Shown piece by piece: positions 28,157 through 36,238 of a DNA stretch of 44,133 nucleotides; position 1 is the first letter of the stretch, and each line of letters starts with the position of its first letter. The stretch lies in assembly GCF_003194585.1 (NCBI RefSeq), contig NZ_QHKZ01000012.1, positions 1 to 44,133 of the forward strand, written 5' to 3'. This DNA comes from Nocardioides daejeonensis. GTDB taxonomy: Bacteria; Actinomycetota; Actinomycetes; Propionibacteriales; Nocardioidaceae. The notes under the pieces are model-generated. The model was not told the origin of the DNA and searched no databases. It was given only the letters and a program-made list of their open reading frames with translations. The position numbers and the translations under genes were made by a program.

Positions 28157-28903
28157 ATGACTCGACACCACCCCGGATCCGACGCCCCGATCCTCGACAA
28201 GGTACGCAAGCTTCTCGCCAAGGCCGCGGATCCAGCAACGACCGTCGCCGAAGCCGAGCTCTACAACGCCAAGGCCGCCGACCTGATCGCCGGCTACGGC
28301 ATCGACCAGGCGCTGCTCGGGGACGAGACGGGCACTGCGACGGTCGGCGACCGCAGGATCGGCCTGGATCCGCCCTACGCACGCGACAAGGCCGACCTGC
28401 TGGCCACCGTCGCGATCGCCCTGGGTTGCCGCTGTGTGCGGATGCGCACGAGGCGGGACCGCGGCACGGGATACGCCTTGCACGTCTTCGGCCAGCGCCC
28501 TGACCTGGAGCGTGCTGAACTGCTCTTCACCAGTCTTCTCCTGCAGGCGACGACGTGGCTGGTCCGTACGCCCGTGCCAGCCGGAGAGCACCAGGCGGCG
28601 TTCCGGCGCTCCTGGCTTGCCGGCTTCACCGCTGCGATCGGCCGCCGTCTCGAGCAGGCCGAGCAACGGGCCGCACACGAGGCGGCAGACCGCCGGACCG
28701 CCACGGGGCGCAGCACCGCCCTGGTGCTCGCCGACCGCGCACACGAGGTCGAGCACGCCCTCCAGGAGGCCTATCCACGGGTTCGCGCCGCCCGGGCCCG
28801 CTCGCTGAGCGGGAGTGGTGTGGCCCCCGGCTACCGGGCCGGCGAGCGGGCCGACCTCGGTGGCACCCGCATCGGCGTCACGCCTCCTTCCGCCCTGACC
28901 TAG
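28157..28903 (+). CDS. DUF2786 domain protein
   Basis: About 248 residues. The DUF2786 signature ILDKVRKLLAKAADPATTVAEAE, then AELYNAKAADLIAGYGID, covers residues about 13-52. A middle domain follows with YARDKADLLATVAIALGCRC and a C-terminal Arg/Ala-rich helical part (EQAEQRAAHEAADRR). DUF2786 proteins are cytosolic and of unknown function, common in Actinobacteria and phages. ATG 28157 has GAAGG eight bases upstream; ATG 28151 is too close to that site. Confidence 0.8.
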   Translation: MTRHHPGSDAPILDKVRKLLAKAADPATTVAEAELYNAKAADLIAGYGIDQALLGDETGTATVGDRRIGLDPPYARDKADLLATVAIALGCRCVRMRTRRDRGTGYALHVFGQRPDLERAELLFTSLLLQATTWLVRTPVPAGEHQAAFRRSWLAGFTAAIGRRLEQAEQRAAHEAADRRTATGRSTALVLADRAHEVEHALQEAYPRVRAARARSLSGSGVAPGYRAGERADLGGTRIGVTPPSALT

Positions 28904-28979
28904 TCAGTACACGGTTCCGGACACACACTCGGAGGCTGCCGCGCTGTCGTGGCGTCTCTCTGCGCGGATCCGCCGCGGC

Positions 28980-28985
28980 TACTAT
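28980..28985 (+). promoter_or_regulatory. -10 element, leaderless promoter of the Lrp-type regulator
   Basis: TACTAT lies six bases before the GTG at 28992 with no ribosome binding site. Transcription is predicted to start at the G of GTG. Confidence 0.5.
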
Positions 28986-28991
28986 CGGCGG

Positions 28992-29498
28992 GTGAGCGAT
29001 AAGCCGAGGGACAGCAAGTCACGGCCGCGGCCCGCACGGGAGCCGTTCCCCTCCCTGGACGAGACCGATCGGGAGATCCTGCGGATCCTGCAGCGCGACG
29101 GCCGTACCTCCAACTCGCAGATCGCTCGCGACCTCGGTATCACCGAGACCACGGTGCGCAAGCGGATCGCCTCCATGCAGGAGCGGGACCTCATGGAGAT
29201 CGTGGCCGTTCCCACGCCCCGGGTTGCCGGCTACAACGTCTCAGCCATCATCGGCCTGTCCGTGGCCCTGCACTCGCTCCGCGAGATCAGCGAGTCGCTG
29301 GTGACCCTGCCCGAGGTGCGCTACTGCGGCCTCTCGACGGGCCGGTTCGACGTGATCATCGAGGCGTTCTTCTACGACAACGAGCACCTCCTGCAGTTCA
29401 CCACCGATGTGCTCGGCGCGCTGCCTGGCGTCACCGATGTGGAGACGTCGCTGATCCTCAAGATCGAGAAGTTCTCCTACGAGTGGGAGCTGGCCTGA
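28992..29498 (+). CDS. Lrp/AsnC family transcriptional regulator
   Basis: 168 residues. A basic N-terminal tail (1-25) precedes the helix-turn-helix LDETDREILRILQRDGRTSNSQIARDLGITETTVRKRI (split here from residues about 25-62) and a C-terminal RAM ligand-binding domain with TGRFDVIIEAFF and the late VETSLILKIEKFSY. Such regulators bind amino acids or related small molecules. It converges tail-to-tail, with a 41-bp overlap, on the PuuD-like gene at the end of the GlnT operon, making that operon and its dyad-rich promoter at 34404-34500 a likely target. Confidence 0.9.
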   Translation: MSDKPRDSKSRPRPAREPFPSLDETDREILRILQRDGRTSNSQIARDLGITETTVRKRIASMQERDLMEIVAVPTPRVAGYNVSAIIGLSVALHSLREISESLVTLPEVRYCGLSTGRFDVIIEAFFYDNEHLLQFTTDVLGALPGVTDVETSLILKIEKFSYEWELA

Positions 29499-30198
29499 TC
29501 GAGGCGTCGACGAGGGCTGCGAGAACTCCGTCGAGCCCACGGTCCTCCTCCGGGTGTCCCTGAACGCCGAGCAACCAGGCTGCCCCGGTGCCCTCGACTC
29601 CTTCGATCACTCCGTCCTCGGCCCACGCGGTCGCACACAGCCCCGGGGCCAGTTCGCGCACGGCCTGGTGGTGATGCGTGGGCATCACCCTCCGCTGTCC
29701 GAGCAGCCTGCTCAGCCGGCTCCCGGGGGCGGTGATCACCGCGTGCCGGCCGACCTGCCCCGGTTCGGGGCTGTGCACGTCAGTGCCGACCACGGCTGGC
29801 AGGTGCTGATGCAGAGTGCCTCCGAGCGCGACGTTGATGAGTTGCATCCCCCGGCAGATCCCGAGGACCGGTAGGCACCTCTCCTGGGCCGCCGTGAACA
29901 ACGCCAGCTCCCATTGGTCGCGCAGGCGGTGGGCGACCACGGTGTGCGGCTCCGGCTCCGCGCCGTACCGGGCCGGGTCGAGGTCTCGTCCTCCCGTGAG
30001 CACCAGGCCGTCCAGGAGAGCGATCACCGCGTCGACCGCGCCCGGCAGCGGTGCCAGCATCACGGGGAGACCTCCGGCCCGCCATACCGCCTCGTGATAG
30101 CTCACCGGACTGACCACGGCGTCCTGCTGCCACTCGTCCCAGGACGCCGTCGACAGATCGAGGCTGATGCCGATGACCGGGCGAGGAAAGCCGGACAA
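29458..30198 (-). CDS. PuuD-like gamma-glutamyl hydrolase (class I glutamine amidotransferase fold)
   Basis: 246 residues of the peptidase C26 family. The nucleophile is Cys115 in LGICRGMQLINVALGG, and the rest of the triad is His215 and Glu217 in GVQGHPEED. TGGRDLDPARYG near residue 69 is typical of PuuD, which cleaves gamma-glutamyl-GABA to glutamate and GABA. The TTG start directly follows the permease stop and has GGAGG eight bases upstream. The last ~14 codons overlap the convergent regulator gene by 41 bp, giving a basic tail RPAPTRRRTSRS. Fourth gene of the GlnT operon, where it would release the glutamyl tag. Confidence 0.88.
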   Translation of the reverse strand: MSGFPRPVIGISLDLSTASWDEWQQDAVVSPVSYHEAVWRAGGLPVMLAPLPGAVDAVIALLDGLVLTGGRDLDPARYGAEPEPHTVVAHRLRDQWELALFTAAQERCLPVLGICRGMQLINVALGGTLHQHLPAVVGTDVHSPEPGQVGRHAVITAPGSRLSRLLGQRRVMPTHHHQAVRELAPGLCATAWAEDGVIEGVEGTGAAWLLGVQGHPEEDRGLDGVLAALVDASIRPAPTRRRTSRS

Positions 30199-31653
30199 TC
30201 AGTGCACCTCCGTCTGCGTGAGCTGGCGATACACAGCGGGCTGCCGGGTGCGCAGGTAGAGCGCGCGGCAGGTCCCGACCGCGAAGGCCAGCGGCAACAG
30301 CGAGAGAAGCAGCAGGTTGACCCAGTCGGTGCGGCCGGAGAGCAGCTCGAAGTTCTTCACCACGAGCCAGGAGGCCACGGCGAGCCCCGTCATGCTGACG
30401 ACGGGTGCCACCAGGGTGGTGAGCGGACTGAAACCATGCCCGGGATGGCGCAGGAAGTAGACGGCGATCGCGAGCGAGCAGAGCGATTGCAGCACGATGA
30501 CGGTGAGCACCCCCGGGGCGACCATCAACAGGAAGACCTGCAGATACGGGTCGGAGTCGGTCAACGCGAACCCCGCCAGCACCGCGGCAGCCAGCACCGC
30601 TTGGGCCGCGCTGGCGACGTACGGCGAGTGGTTCCGGGGGTGAACTCGCGCCAGGACAACCGGAAGCATCCGCTCCCGACCGAGCGTGAACATGTAGCGG
30701 CTTGCGGTGTTGTGGAACGCCAGCGTCGAGGCGAAGGCGCTCGTGACGAGCAACCACTCCATCACCACCACGGCCGGGTGACCGACGTAGTGCTCGGTCG
30801 CTGCGAAGACGAGGCCGACCGGGTCGGCAGTGGCGGCCGCGACGATCTCGCTCTTGCCGTAGGCGAGATACACGATCCAGGCCATGAAGGTGTAGAAGAC
30901 GGCAAGGAAGCCCACGGCGAGGTAGACGGCGTGACGCACCGTCCGCTCCGGGTCACGCGCCTCCTCTGCATAGATCGCGGTCGACTCGAACCCGATGAAG
31001 GCGCCGAAGACGATGGCGAACATCGCCCCGGTGCTCCCACCTGCGAAGACGGAGTCCGGCGTGAAGCTGGAGAGGTCGAAGCCCTCAGCCCCGCCCTGCC
31101 AGAGCACGGGCGCGGCGAGCACGAGAAGGACCGCCGCCTCGGTCAGCAACGCGACGCCCAGCACCTTCGCGCTGAGGGAGATCTGCCGGTGGCCGAGGTA
31201 GGCGACGATGGCGAGCGCACCGAACGACCAGACGGGCCAGGGCACGTCCACTCCGAACGCCTCCTCGATCGGTGCAGCGGCGAACGCACCCACCGCGCCG
31301 AGCTGACCGATCGCGATCATGGAGTAGGCACCGAGCGCCAGCACGGCCGCACCTCCGCCGACAGGACGCCCCATGCCTTGGCCGATGTAGGAGTAGAAGG
31401 CACCTGCGTTCTTGATCCGCAGCGCCATCCGGGTGAGCCCTACGGCGAAGACCAGCAGGACCAGCCCGGCGATGAGCTGCGCTCCCGGCGCGCCGACACC
31501 ACCGATCATGAAGGCCAGCGGCGCGAACCCGGCGACCACGAGAAGCGGCCCGGCCGCCGCCACCACGAAGAAGGCGAGCTCGAGAGGCCCCATCCGGCCC
31601 CGGATCCGTGGGTTCGTCGTTGACTGTGCGGTGTTGCGTTCTTCCGTGCTCAT
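30199..31653 (-). CDS. APC-superfamily amino acid/amine permease
   Basis: 484 residues with about 12 membrane spans. The first spans carry LELAFFVVAAAGPLLVVAGF and the typical GAFYSYIGQGMG loop; FGAFIGFESTAIYAEEARDPERTV in the middle is the APC loop before span 7. It most likely imports an amine or amino acid that the GlnT-type ligase then glutamylates, as PuuP does for putrescine; substrate inferred from context only. ATG 31653 has AGGAG five bases upstream, so an open extension to 31749 was discarded. The gene is 114 bp downstream of the DUF1116 gene, with a hairpin between. Confidence 0.9.
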   Translation of the reverse strand: MSTEERNTAQSTTNPRIRGRMGPLELAFFVVAAAGPLLVVAGFAPLAFMIGGVGAPGAQLIAGLVLLVFAVGLTRMALRIKNAGAFYSYIGQGMGRPVGGGAAVLALGAYSMIAIGQLGAVGAFAAAPIEEAFGVDVPWPVWSFGALAIVAYLGHRQISLSAKVLGVALLTEAAVLLVLAAPVLWQGGAEGFDLSSFTPDSVFAGGSTGAMFAIVFGAFIGFESTAIYAEEARDPERTVRHAVYLAVGFLAVFYTFMAWIVYLAYGKSEIVAAATADPVGLVFAATEHYVGHPAVVVMEWLLVTSAFASTLAFHNTASRYMFTLGRERMLPVVLARVHPRNHSPYVASAAQAVLAAAVLAGFALTDSDPYLQVFLLMVAPGVLTVIVLQSLCSLAIAVYFLRHPGHGFSPLTTLVAPVVSMTGLAVASWLVVKNFELLSGRTDWVNLLLLSLLPLAFAVGTCRALYLRTRQPAVYRQLTQTEVH

Positions 31654-31721
31654 ATCCGCTCCTGGTGGGATAGGCCGTCCGAGGATGGGGATGCCGTGGA
31701 CTCCCACGGCGGGTGACGGGA

Positions 31722-31759
31722 GCGCGGTCCGAGCCGGCGTGAGCGACACCGGACCGCGC
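31722..31759 (-). other. Intra-operon stem-loop between DUF1116 and permease genes
   Basis: Perfect 10-bp arms GCGCGGTCCG (31722-31731) and CGGACCGCGC (31750-31759) around an 18-base loop, starting eight bases after the DUF1116 stop on the minus strand. It could be a partial terminator or an mRNA-stabilising end that lowers or sets permease expression relative to the first two genes. Confidence 0.6.
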
Positions 31760-31767
31760 GCGTCTAC

Positions 31768-33054
31768 TCAGGCACCCGAGGCCTGCGGGTAACGCAACTC
31801 GTAGGCTGCGGCTGCGGCTTGGAATGCACCGAGGTGGGGGCGCAGCACCCCCGCACCGATCTGGCCGCCGTCCTTGCCGGCCAGCCCACCGTCGATGAGC
31901 GGGGTCACTCCGGTCGACAGCACGGCGTGGAGGTCGATACCGACCGGACTGCCGCGGAAGTCGAGCGCCGGAATGCGATAGGCCGGATGCTCGCCGAGCG
32001 TGATCGCATACATCGACTCGTTGTTGCGCAGCATCGTGGCGAAGCTCCCTCCCTGGTACTCCATCAGTGAGGGAGCGCAGGCCTGGGTCATCGCGCCCAG
32101 CCCCACCGTCTCGGTGACGCAACTCTCCCCACCGATCCACTCGGCGTCCTCCGGGGTGAAGCCGTCGAAGAACTTGCCGTCGAGGGAGGGGTGCGGGCCC
32201 CGGAACCACTCCGCCTCCAAGCCACTGACCCGGATGGCAAACTCTCGCGAGTTCAGCGCCATACCGGTCAGCACGCTGCTGTGAGGCACCCCGTGTGCCG
32301 CATCGGCCGTTGCCTTGGCGGCAGCCATACCAACGCGGAGGAAGGTGTAGTCGTTGGCCATCAGGAACTCCAGTACCGACTGCACCCGGCCCGCCCACGC
32401 TGGATCCCCAGCCAGGCGCAGCAGCGAGGGCGTCAGCTCCCTGGTCAGGAGCATGGTGCCGGCGGTGTTGCGACTGTGCAGCTCATCCCCCATGCGCAGG
32501 GCGCGCGCCATCAGCGGCTTGAGGTCGACAGGCTGCAGGCTCAAGGACTGCGACAGGACCGGGGCCATCACCTCCTCGAGCCAGCGCAGCCCGTCAACGA
32601 CCTCCTGGTCGAACGAACCGTAGTTCAGGCGATAGCGACTCGCACCCTCATAGAGGTTGCAGAAGGCGCGGTTGCCATGGACACGGTCCTCGACGATGAG
32701 CACCGGCATCGAGGCCGTGTAGATCCCGGCCACCGAGCCGATACAGCCGTGCTCCTGCGTCGTCGCCACCCGGATGACTCCCCGGTCCAGCTTGTCGGCC
32801 GCTTCGTCGGGGTCGCGGGCCAGGCCCTCGTAGAGCGCCCCGTAGATGAGTGCGCGCCGTTGACCGCCCGAGTACTCCGGCCAGGCGAGGGGCGCACCCG
32901 AGGTGAGGATGAGCTCCGGGCTCATCCCGGGAACGACCTCGAGGGCGGGTGCCACACCAACCAGCACGGGCTCGGCGTTGGTCAGACGGGCGAGCGCCTC
33001 GGCATTGGCCCGGAGCCGCAACGTCTCGGCGTCGTGGTTGCCCTGGAACGACAT
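31768..33054 (-). CDS. DUF1116 family protein (YahG/YlbE/AllG-like)
   Basis: 428 residues covering the whole DUF1116 family: start FQGNHDAETLRLRANAEAL, then GQRRALIYGALYEGLA, the GNRAFCNLYEG segment, MGDELHSRNTAG, and the ending IPALDFRGSPVGID plus GQIGAGVLRPHLGAF. I recall that the E. coli homologue YlbE (AllG) is one of three subunits of oxamate carbamoyltransferase with FdrA (AllF) and YlbF (AllH). Neither partner is encoded in this window, so the role here may differ. No signal peptide or spans. It follows the GlnT-type gene after two bases, implying tight coupling. Confidence 0.8.
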   Translation of the reverse strand: MSFQGNHDAETLRLRANAEALARLTNAEPVLVGVAPALEVVPGMSPELILTSGAPLAWPEYSGGQRRALIYGALYEGLARDPDEAADKLDRGVIRVATTQEHGCIGSVAGIYTASMPVLIVEDRVHGNRAFCNLYEGASRYRLNYGSFDQEVVDGLRWLEEVMAPVLSQSLSLQPVDLKPLMARALRMGDELHSRNTAGTMLLTRELTPSLLRLAGDPAWAGRVQSVLEFLMANDYTFLRVGMAAAKATADAAHGVPHSSVLTGMALNSREFAIRVSGLEAEWFRGPHPSLDGKFFDGFTPEDAEWIGGESCVTETVGLGAMTQACAPSLMEYQGGSFATMLRNNESMYAITLGEHPAYRIPALDFRGSPVGIDLHAVLSTGVTPLIDGGLAGKDGGQIGAGVLRPHLGAFQAAAAAYELRYPQASGA

Positions 33055-33056
33055 CG

Positions 33057-34397
33057 TCAGAGCCTCTGCAGGTAGGTCCGGGACTCCCAGTCGGTCACGA
33101 CCGAGCCGTACTCGCGTGACTCCGCACGCTTCGTCGCCAGGAAGGTACGGTGGAACTCCTCCCCCATGGCACGCGCAGCGAAGTCGTCGGCCTCGAACTC
33201 GTCGAGGGCACCGTCCAGCGAGGTTGGCAGCAGGCCGATGCCGAGCGAGTCGATCTGCTCCTCACTGAGCTGGTAGGTGTCCTGGTTGAGCGGAGAACCC
33301 GGGTCGAGTGCCCGCTCGATGCCGTCGAGGCCCGCGGCCAGGATCAGGCCGATGCCCAGGTGGTAGTTGACCGACGCGTCGACGGTGCGCACCTCGAGGC
33401 AGTGCCGGTTCACCGGCATCCGGCACATCAGGGTCCGGTTGTTCTCGCCCCAGGCACGGAACACCGGCGCCCAGGAGATCTCGTCCATGAACCCCTTGCT
33501 GGTGAACCGCTTGTAGGAGTTGACCGTCGGCGAGGTGACAGCGCAGATCGCCCCGGCGTGGGCGAGAACCCCGGCGACGAACTGGCGCGAGATCTCGCTG
33601 TAACCGCCGTCCCCAGCCGCGAAGAGGTTGGCCCCGGTCTCGGGGTCGGCGAGGCTGATGTTGACGTGGGAGGCCGAGCCGAAGTCGTCTTGGAAAGGCT
33701 TCGCCATGAAGGTGGCGATGCAGCCGAGCTCGCGCGCCACGTGCTTGGCCATCAGCCGGAAGACGACCATCCGGTCAGCCATCGTCATCGCGTCGGTGTA
33801 GTCGAAGTTGAACTCGTACTGTCCGTCGCCACCTTCGTGGTCGAAGGAGTACACGCCGTAGTCGAGCTCGTTCATGTAGGTGACCATCGGGTCCAGGAAC
33901 TCGGTGGCCAGGACCGTCGCCTCCAGGTCGTATCCGCGTGTCGGAGCGTTGATCCGGTCCTCGGCGACGAGAGGCGCCCAGCCCTGCGGGGTGTCCCGCA
34001 GTACGTAGAACTCCGGCTCGATGCCCACGTTGGCGACGAAGCCCATGGCCGCCGCCCGGTCGATCTGGCGGGCGAGGAAGTTCCGCGACTCCTGTGCGTA
34101 CGGCTTCCCCTCCAGGTGGAGCCGGGTGGGCACCACGGCGTACTCCGGCTGCCAGGGAAGCACCACCAGCCGGTCGAGGTCGGGGATGCCGGCGCACTCG
34201 TCCTCGTGTGGCCCCAGGTCACCCATGCCTTCGAGGGCTCCCACGGTGTAGAGCTCCGACCCGGCCGCCATGGAGGGCAGCGAGGCGATCGGAACGCACT
34301 TGCTCTTCGGTACGCCGTGGATGTCGACGTAGAAGCCGAACACGTACTTGACGCCCTTGGCTGCCAGTTCGTCCCGCAGGGTTTCAGCGTGTGACAC
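33057..34397 (-). CDS. GlnT-type glutamine synthetase homologue / gamma-glutamyl-amine ligase
   Basis: 446 residues of the glutamine synthetase superfamily, closest in pattern to GlnT and gamma-glutamylmethylamide synthetases: KGVKYVFGFYVDIHGVPKSK at 14-33, the metal glutamates in GIEPEFYVL (Glu127, Glu129), QYEFNF, TVNSYKRF and CLEVRTVDASVNYHLG. It should use ATP to join glutamate to ammonia or an amine. In the usual GMHxHxS motif the residues here are SASHVNIS (242-249), so the first histidine is kept (His244) and the second is Asn246. The GTG start has GGAG six bases upstream, inside an inverted repeat. First gene of the operon with DUF1116, permease and PuuD-like hydrolase. Confidence 0.88.
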   Translation of the reverse strand: MSHAETLRDELAAKGVKYVFGFYVDIHGVPKSKCVPIASLPSMAAGSELYTVGALEGMGDLGPHEDECAGIPDLDRLVVLPWQPEYAVVPTRLHLEGKPYAQESRNFLARQIDRAAAMGFVANVGIEPEFYVLRDTPQGWAPLVAEDRINAPTRGYDLEATVLATEFLDPMVTYMNELDYGVYSFDHEGGDGQYEFNFDYTDAMTMADRMVVFRLMAKHVARELGCIATFMAKPFQDDFGSASHVNISLADPETGANLFAAGDGGYSEISRQFVAGVLAHAGAICAVTSPTVNSYKRFTSKGFMDEISWAPVFRAWGENNRTLMCRMPVNRHCLEVRTVDASVNYHLGIGLILAAGLDGIERALDPGSPLNQDTYQLSEEQIDSLGIGLLPTSLDGALDEFEADDFAARAMGEEFHRTFLATKRAESREYGSVVTDWESRTYLQRL

Positions 34398-34403
34398 AGT
34401 TCA

Positions 34404-34500
34404 CTCCTCAATCGAATTTCGAGTAGTTTTCGCCAGATAACTTCGAATGTCAACACTCTGAACGGCTTATTGGCTCGATTTTCATAGTTCGATTGAGGAG
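34404..34500 (-). promoter_or_regulatory. Promoter and putative operator of the GlnT operon
   Basis: On the minus strand a consensus -35 TTGACA (34448-34453) and AAAACT (34425-34430) are 17 bases apart, predicting a start near 34418. CTCCTCAATCGAA (34404-34416) and TTCGATTGAGGAG (34488-34500) form a perfect 13-bp inverted repeat around this promoter. Additional small palindromes CGAATTTCG (34413-34421, over the predicted start) and TTCGAA (34442-34447, in the spacer) lie within. The region is clearly more AT-rich than its surroundings. The Lrp-type regulator at 28992 is a candidate ligand, by inference. Confidence 0.65.
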
Positions 34501-34530
34501 CACGCTCCACGCTGCCCCCGGAAATGCACG

Positions 34531-34562
34531 GAGGCCCGTCACCCCCAGGGGTGACGGGCCTC
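34531..34562 (-). terminator. Terminator after rplQ
   Basis: Perfect 15-bp arms GAGGCCCGTCACCCC (34531-34545) and GGGGTGACGGGCCTC (34548-34562), with the two-base centre CA, lie 15 bases after the rplQ stop on the minus strand. It ends the infA-rplQ operon and separates it from the GlnT operon. Confidence 0.88.
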
Positions 34563-34577
34563 GCGTAGGAGGGAAGC

Positions 34578-35099
34578 TCAGGCCTCCTCGGCCGGAGCCT
34601 CCTCCGTGACAACAGCCTCGTCGGCGACAGCCTCGGTGCTCTCCTCGGCGGTCTCCTCCGCCGGAGCCTCGGCGACCTCCTCGGCAGCCGGCTCCTCGAC
34701 CGGAGCAGCCTCAGCCTTGGCGCTGCGCACCTTGGGCTGGTATGCCTCGGTGACGAGCTCGATCACGGCCATCGGCGCGTTGTCGCCCTTACGGGGGCCG
34801 ATCTTGGTGATCCGGGTGTAGCCACCGGGACGCTCCGCGAAGGTCGGGGCGATCTCGGTGAAGAGCACGTGCACGACCGACTTGTCGCGGACGGTCTTGA
34901 GGACCTCGCGACGGTTGTGCAGGTCGCCCTTCTTGGCCTTCGTGATGAGCTTCTCCGCCAGCGGGCGGAGACGACGCGCCTTGGTCTCGGTCGTGACGAT
35001 CCGGCCGTGCTCGAAGAGCGCGGTGGCCAGGTTCGACAGGATGAGACGCTGGTGCGCCGGGCTGCCGCCGAGGCGGGTTCCCTTGGTGGGAGTAGGCAT
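34578..35099 (-). CDS. rplQ: 50S ribosomal protein L17
   Basis: 173 residues. The L17 core is residues 1-120: MPTPTKGTRLGGSPAHQRLIL, TTETKARRLRPLAEKLIT, and GGYTRITKIGPRKGDNAPMAVIEL. It is followed by a ~50-residue tail of almost only Ala, Glu, Pro and Val, which is acidic and probably unstructured. Such tails occur in actinobacterial L17. Last gene of the operon, 54 bp after rpoA. Confidence 0.97.
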   Translation of the reverse strand: MPTPTKGTRLGGSPAHQRLILSNLATALFEHGRIVTTETKARRLRPLAEKLITKAKKGDLHNRREVLKTVRDKSVVHVLFTEIAPTFAERPGGYTRITKIGPRKGDNAPMAVIELVTEAYQPKVRSAKAEAAPVEEPAAEEVAEAPAEETAEESTEAVADEAVVTEEAPAEEA

Positions 35100-35153
35100 G
35101 TCGTTCTCTCGATTCTCCCCGGCCGTATCAGGTACCGGAGTAGATCCAACTGA

Positions 35154-36170
35154 TTAGTACTGCTCGTCCTCGACGAAGCTGGCGTCGTCGTCGTCGCCGT
35201 ACGCCGCGAGGGCGGCGGCGGCGTCGAAGCCCGGAGCGCTGTCCTTGAGGGAGAGGCCCATCTCGACCAGCTTGCCCTTGACCTCGTCGATCGACTTGGA
35301 ACCGAAGTTCCGGATGTCCAGCAGGTCCTGCTCCGAGCGGGAGATGAGCTCACCCACGGTGTGGATGCCCTCACGCTTGAGGCAGTTGTAGGAGCGGACC
35401 GTGAGCTGCAGGTCCTCGACCGGAAGGGCGAGGTCGGCAGCCAGCTGCTCGTCGACGGGCGACGGGCCGATGTCGATGCCCTCGGCCTCGACGTTGAGCT
35501 CGCGGGCCAGGCCGAAGAGCTCGACGAGGGTCTTGCCGGCCGAGGCGATCGCGTCGCGGGGACGGATCGACGGCTTGGTCTCGACGTCGATGACCAGACG
35601 GTCGAAGTCGGTGCGCTGCTCGACACGCGTGGCCTCGACCTTGTAGGTCACCTTGAGGACAGGCGAGTAGATCGAGTCGACCGGCATCCGGCCGATCTCG
35701 TTGTCGGCACCCTTGTTCTGCACGGCGCTGACGTAGCCGCGGCCACGCTCCACGACCAGCTCCATCTCGAGCTTGCCGTTGTCGGAGAGCGTCGCGATCT
35801 TCAGGTCGGGGTTGTGCACCTCGACACCGGCCGGCGGCGCGATGTCGGCCGCGGTGACGTCACCCGCACCCTGCTTGCGCAGGTACATCGTGACGGGCTC
35901 GTCGTGCTCGGAGGAGACGACGAGACCCTTGAGGTTCAAGATCACCTCGGTGACGTCTTCCTTCACGCCCTCGATGGTCGAGAACTCGTGGAGGACGCCG
36001 TCCACCTTGATGCTCGTGACCGCTGCCCCGGGAATCGAGCTGAGCAGGGTACGGCGAAGCGAATTGCCAAGCGTGTAGCCGAAGCCGGGCTCCAGCGGCT
36101 CGATCACGAACCGCGAGCGGAACTCGTCAACGGACTCTTCCGACAAGGTCGGGCGCTGAGCGATAAGCAC
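35154..36170 (-). CDS. rpoA: DNA-directed RNA polymerase subunit alpha
   Basis: 338 residues. The N-terminal assembly domain includes VDEFRSRFVIEPLEPGFGYTLGNSLRR (residues about 10-40) and VTEVILNLKGL; the C-terminal domain starting near residue 240 (LPVEDLQLTVRSYNCLKREGIHTVGELI) binds upstream promoter DNA and activators. An acidic end (DDDDASFVEDEQY) closes it. GTG 36170 was chosen since relatives start (M)LIAQRPTLSEE and AAGGA lies eight bases upstream; the extension to 36194 is unsupported. Confidence 0.98.
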   Translation of the reverse strand: MLIAQRPTLSEESVDEFRSRFVIEPLEPGFGYTLGNSLRRTLLSSIPGAAVTSIKVDGVLHEFSTIEGVKEDVTEVILNLKGLVVSSEHDEPVTMYLRKQGAGDVTAADIAPPAGVEVHNPDLKIATLSDNGKLEMELVVERGRGYVSAVQNKGADNEIGRMPVDSIYSPVLKVTYKVEATRVEQRTDFDRLVIDVETKPSIRPRDAIASAGKTLVELFGLARELNVEAEGIDIGPSPVDEQLAADLALPVEDLQLTVRSYNCLKREGIHTVGELISRSEQDLLDIRNFGSKSIDEVKGKLVEMGLSLKDSAPGFDAAAALAAYGDDDDASFVEDEQY

Positions 36171-36185
36171 TGATGTTGTCCTTCC

Positions 36186-36213
36186 CGGGCCCACCCACCA
36201 TTTGATGGGCCCG
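36186..36213 (-). other. Small hairpin upstream of rpoA
   Basis: Perfect 8-bp arms CGGGCCCA (36186-36193) and TGGGCCCG (36206-36213) with a 12-base loop, in the rpsD-rpoA gap and ending 15 bases before the rpoA start. It may affect processing or translation of rpoA. Confidence 0.5.
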
Positions 36214-36238
36214 AACTACGGTGATCGATGGGAAGAGA

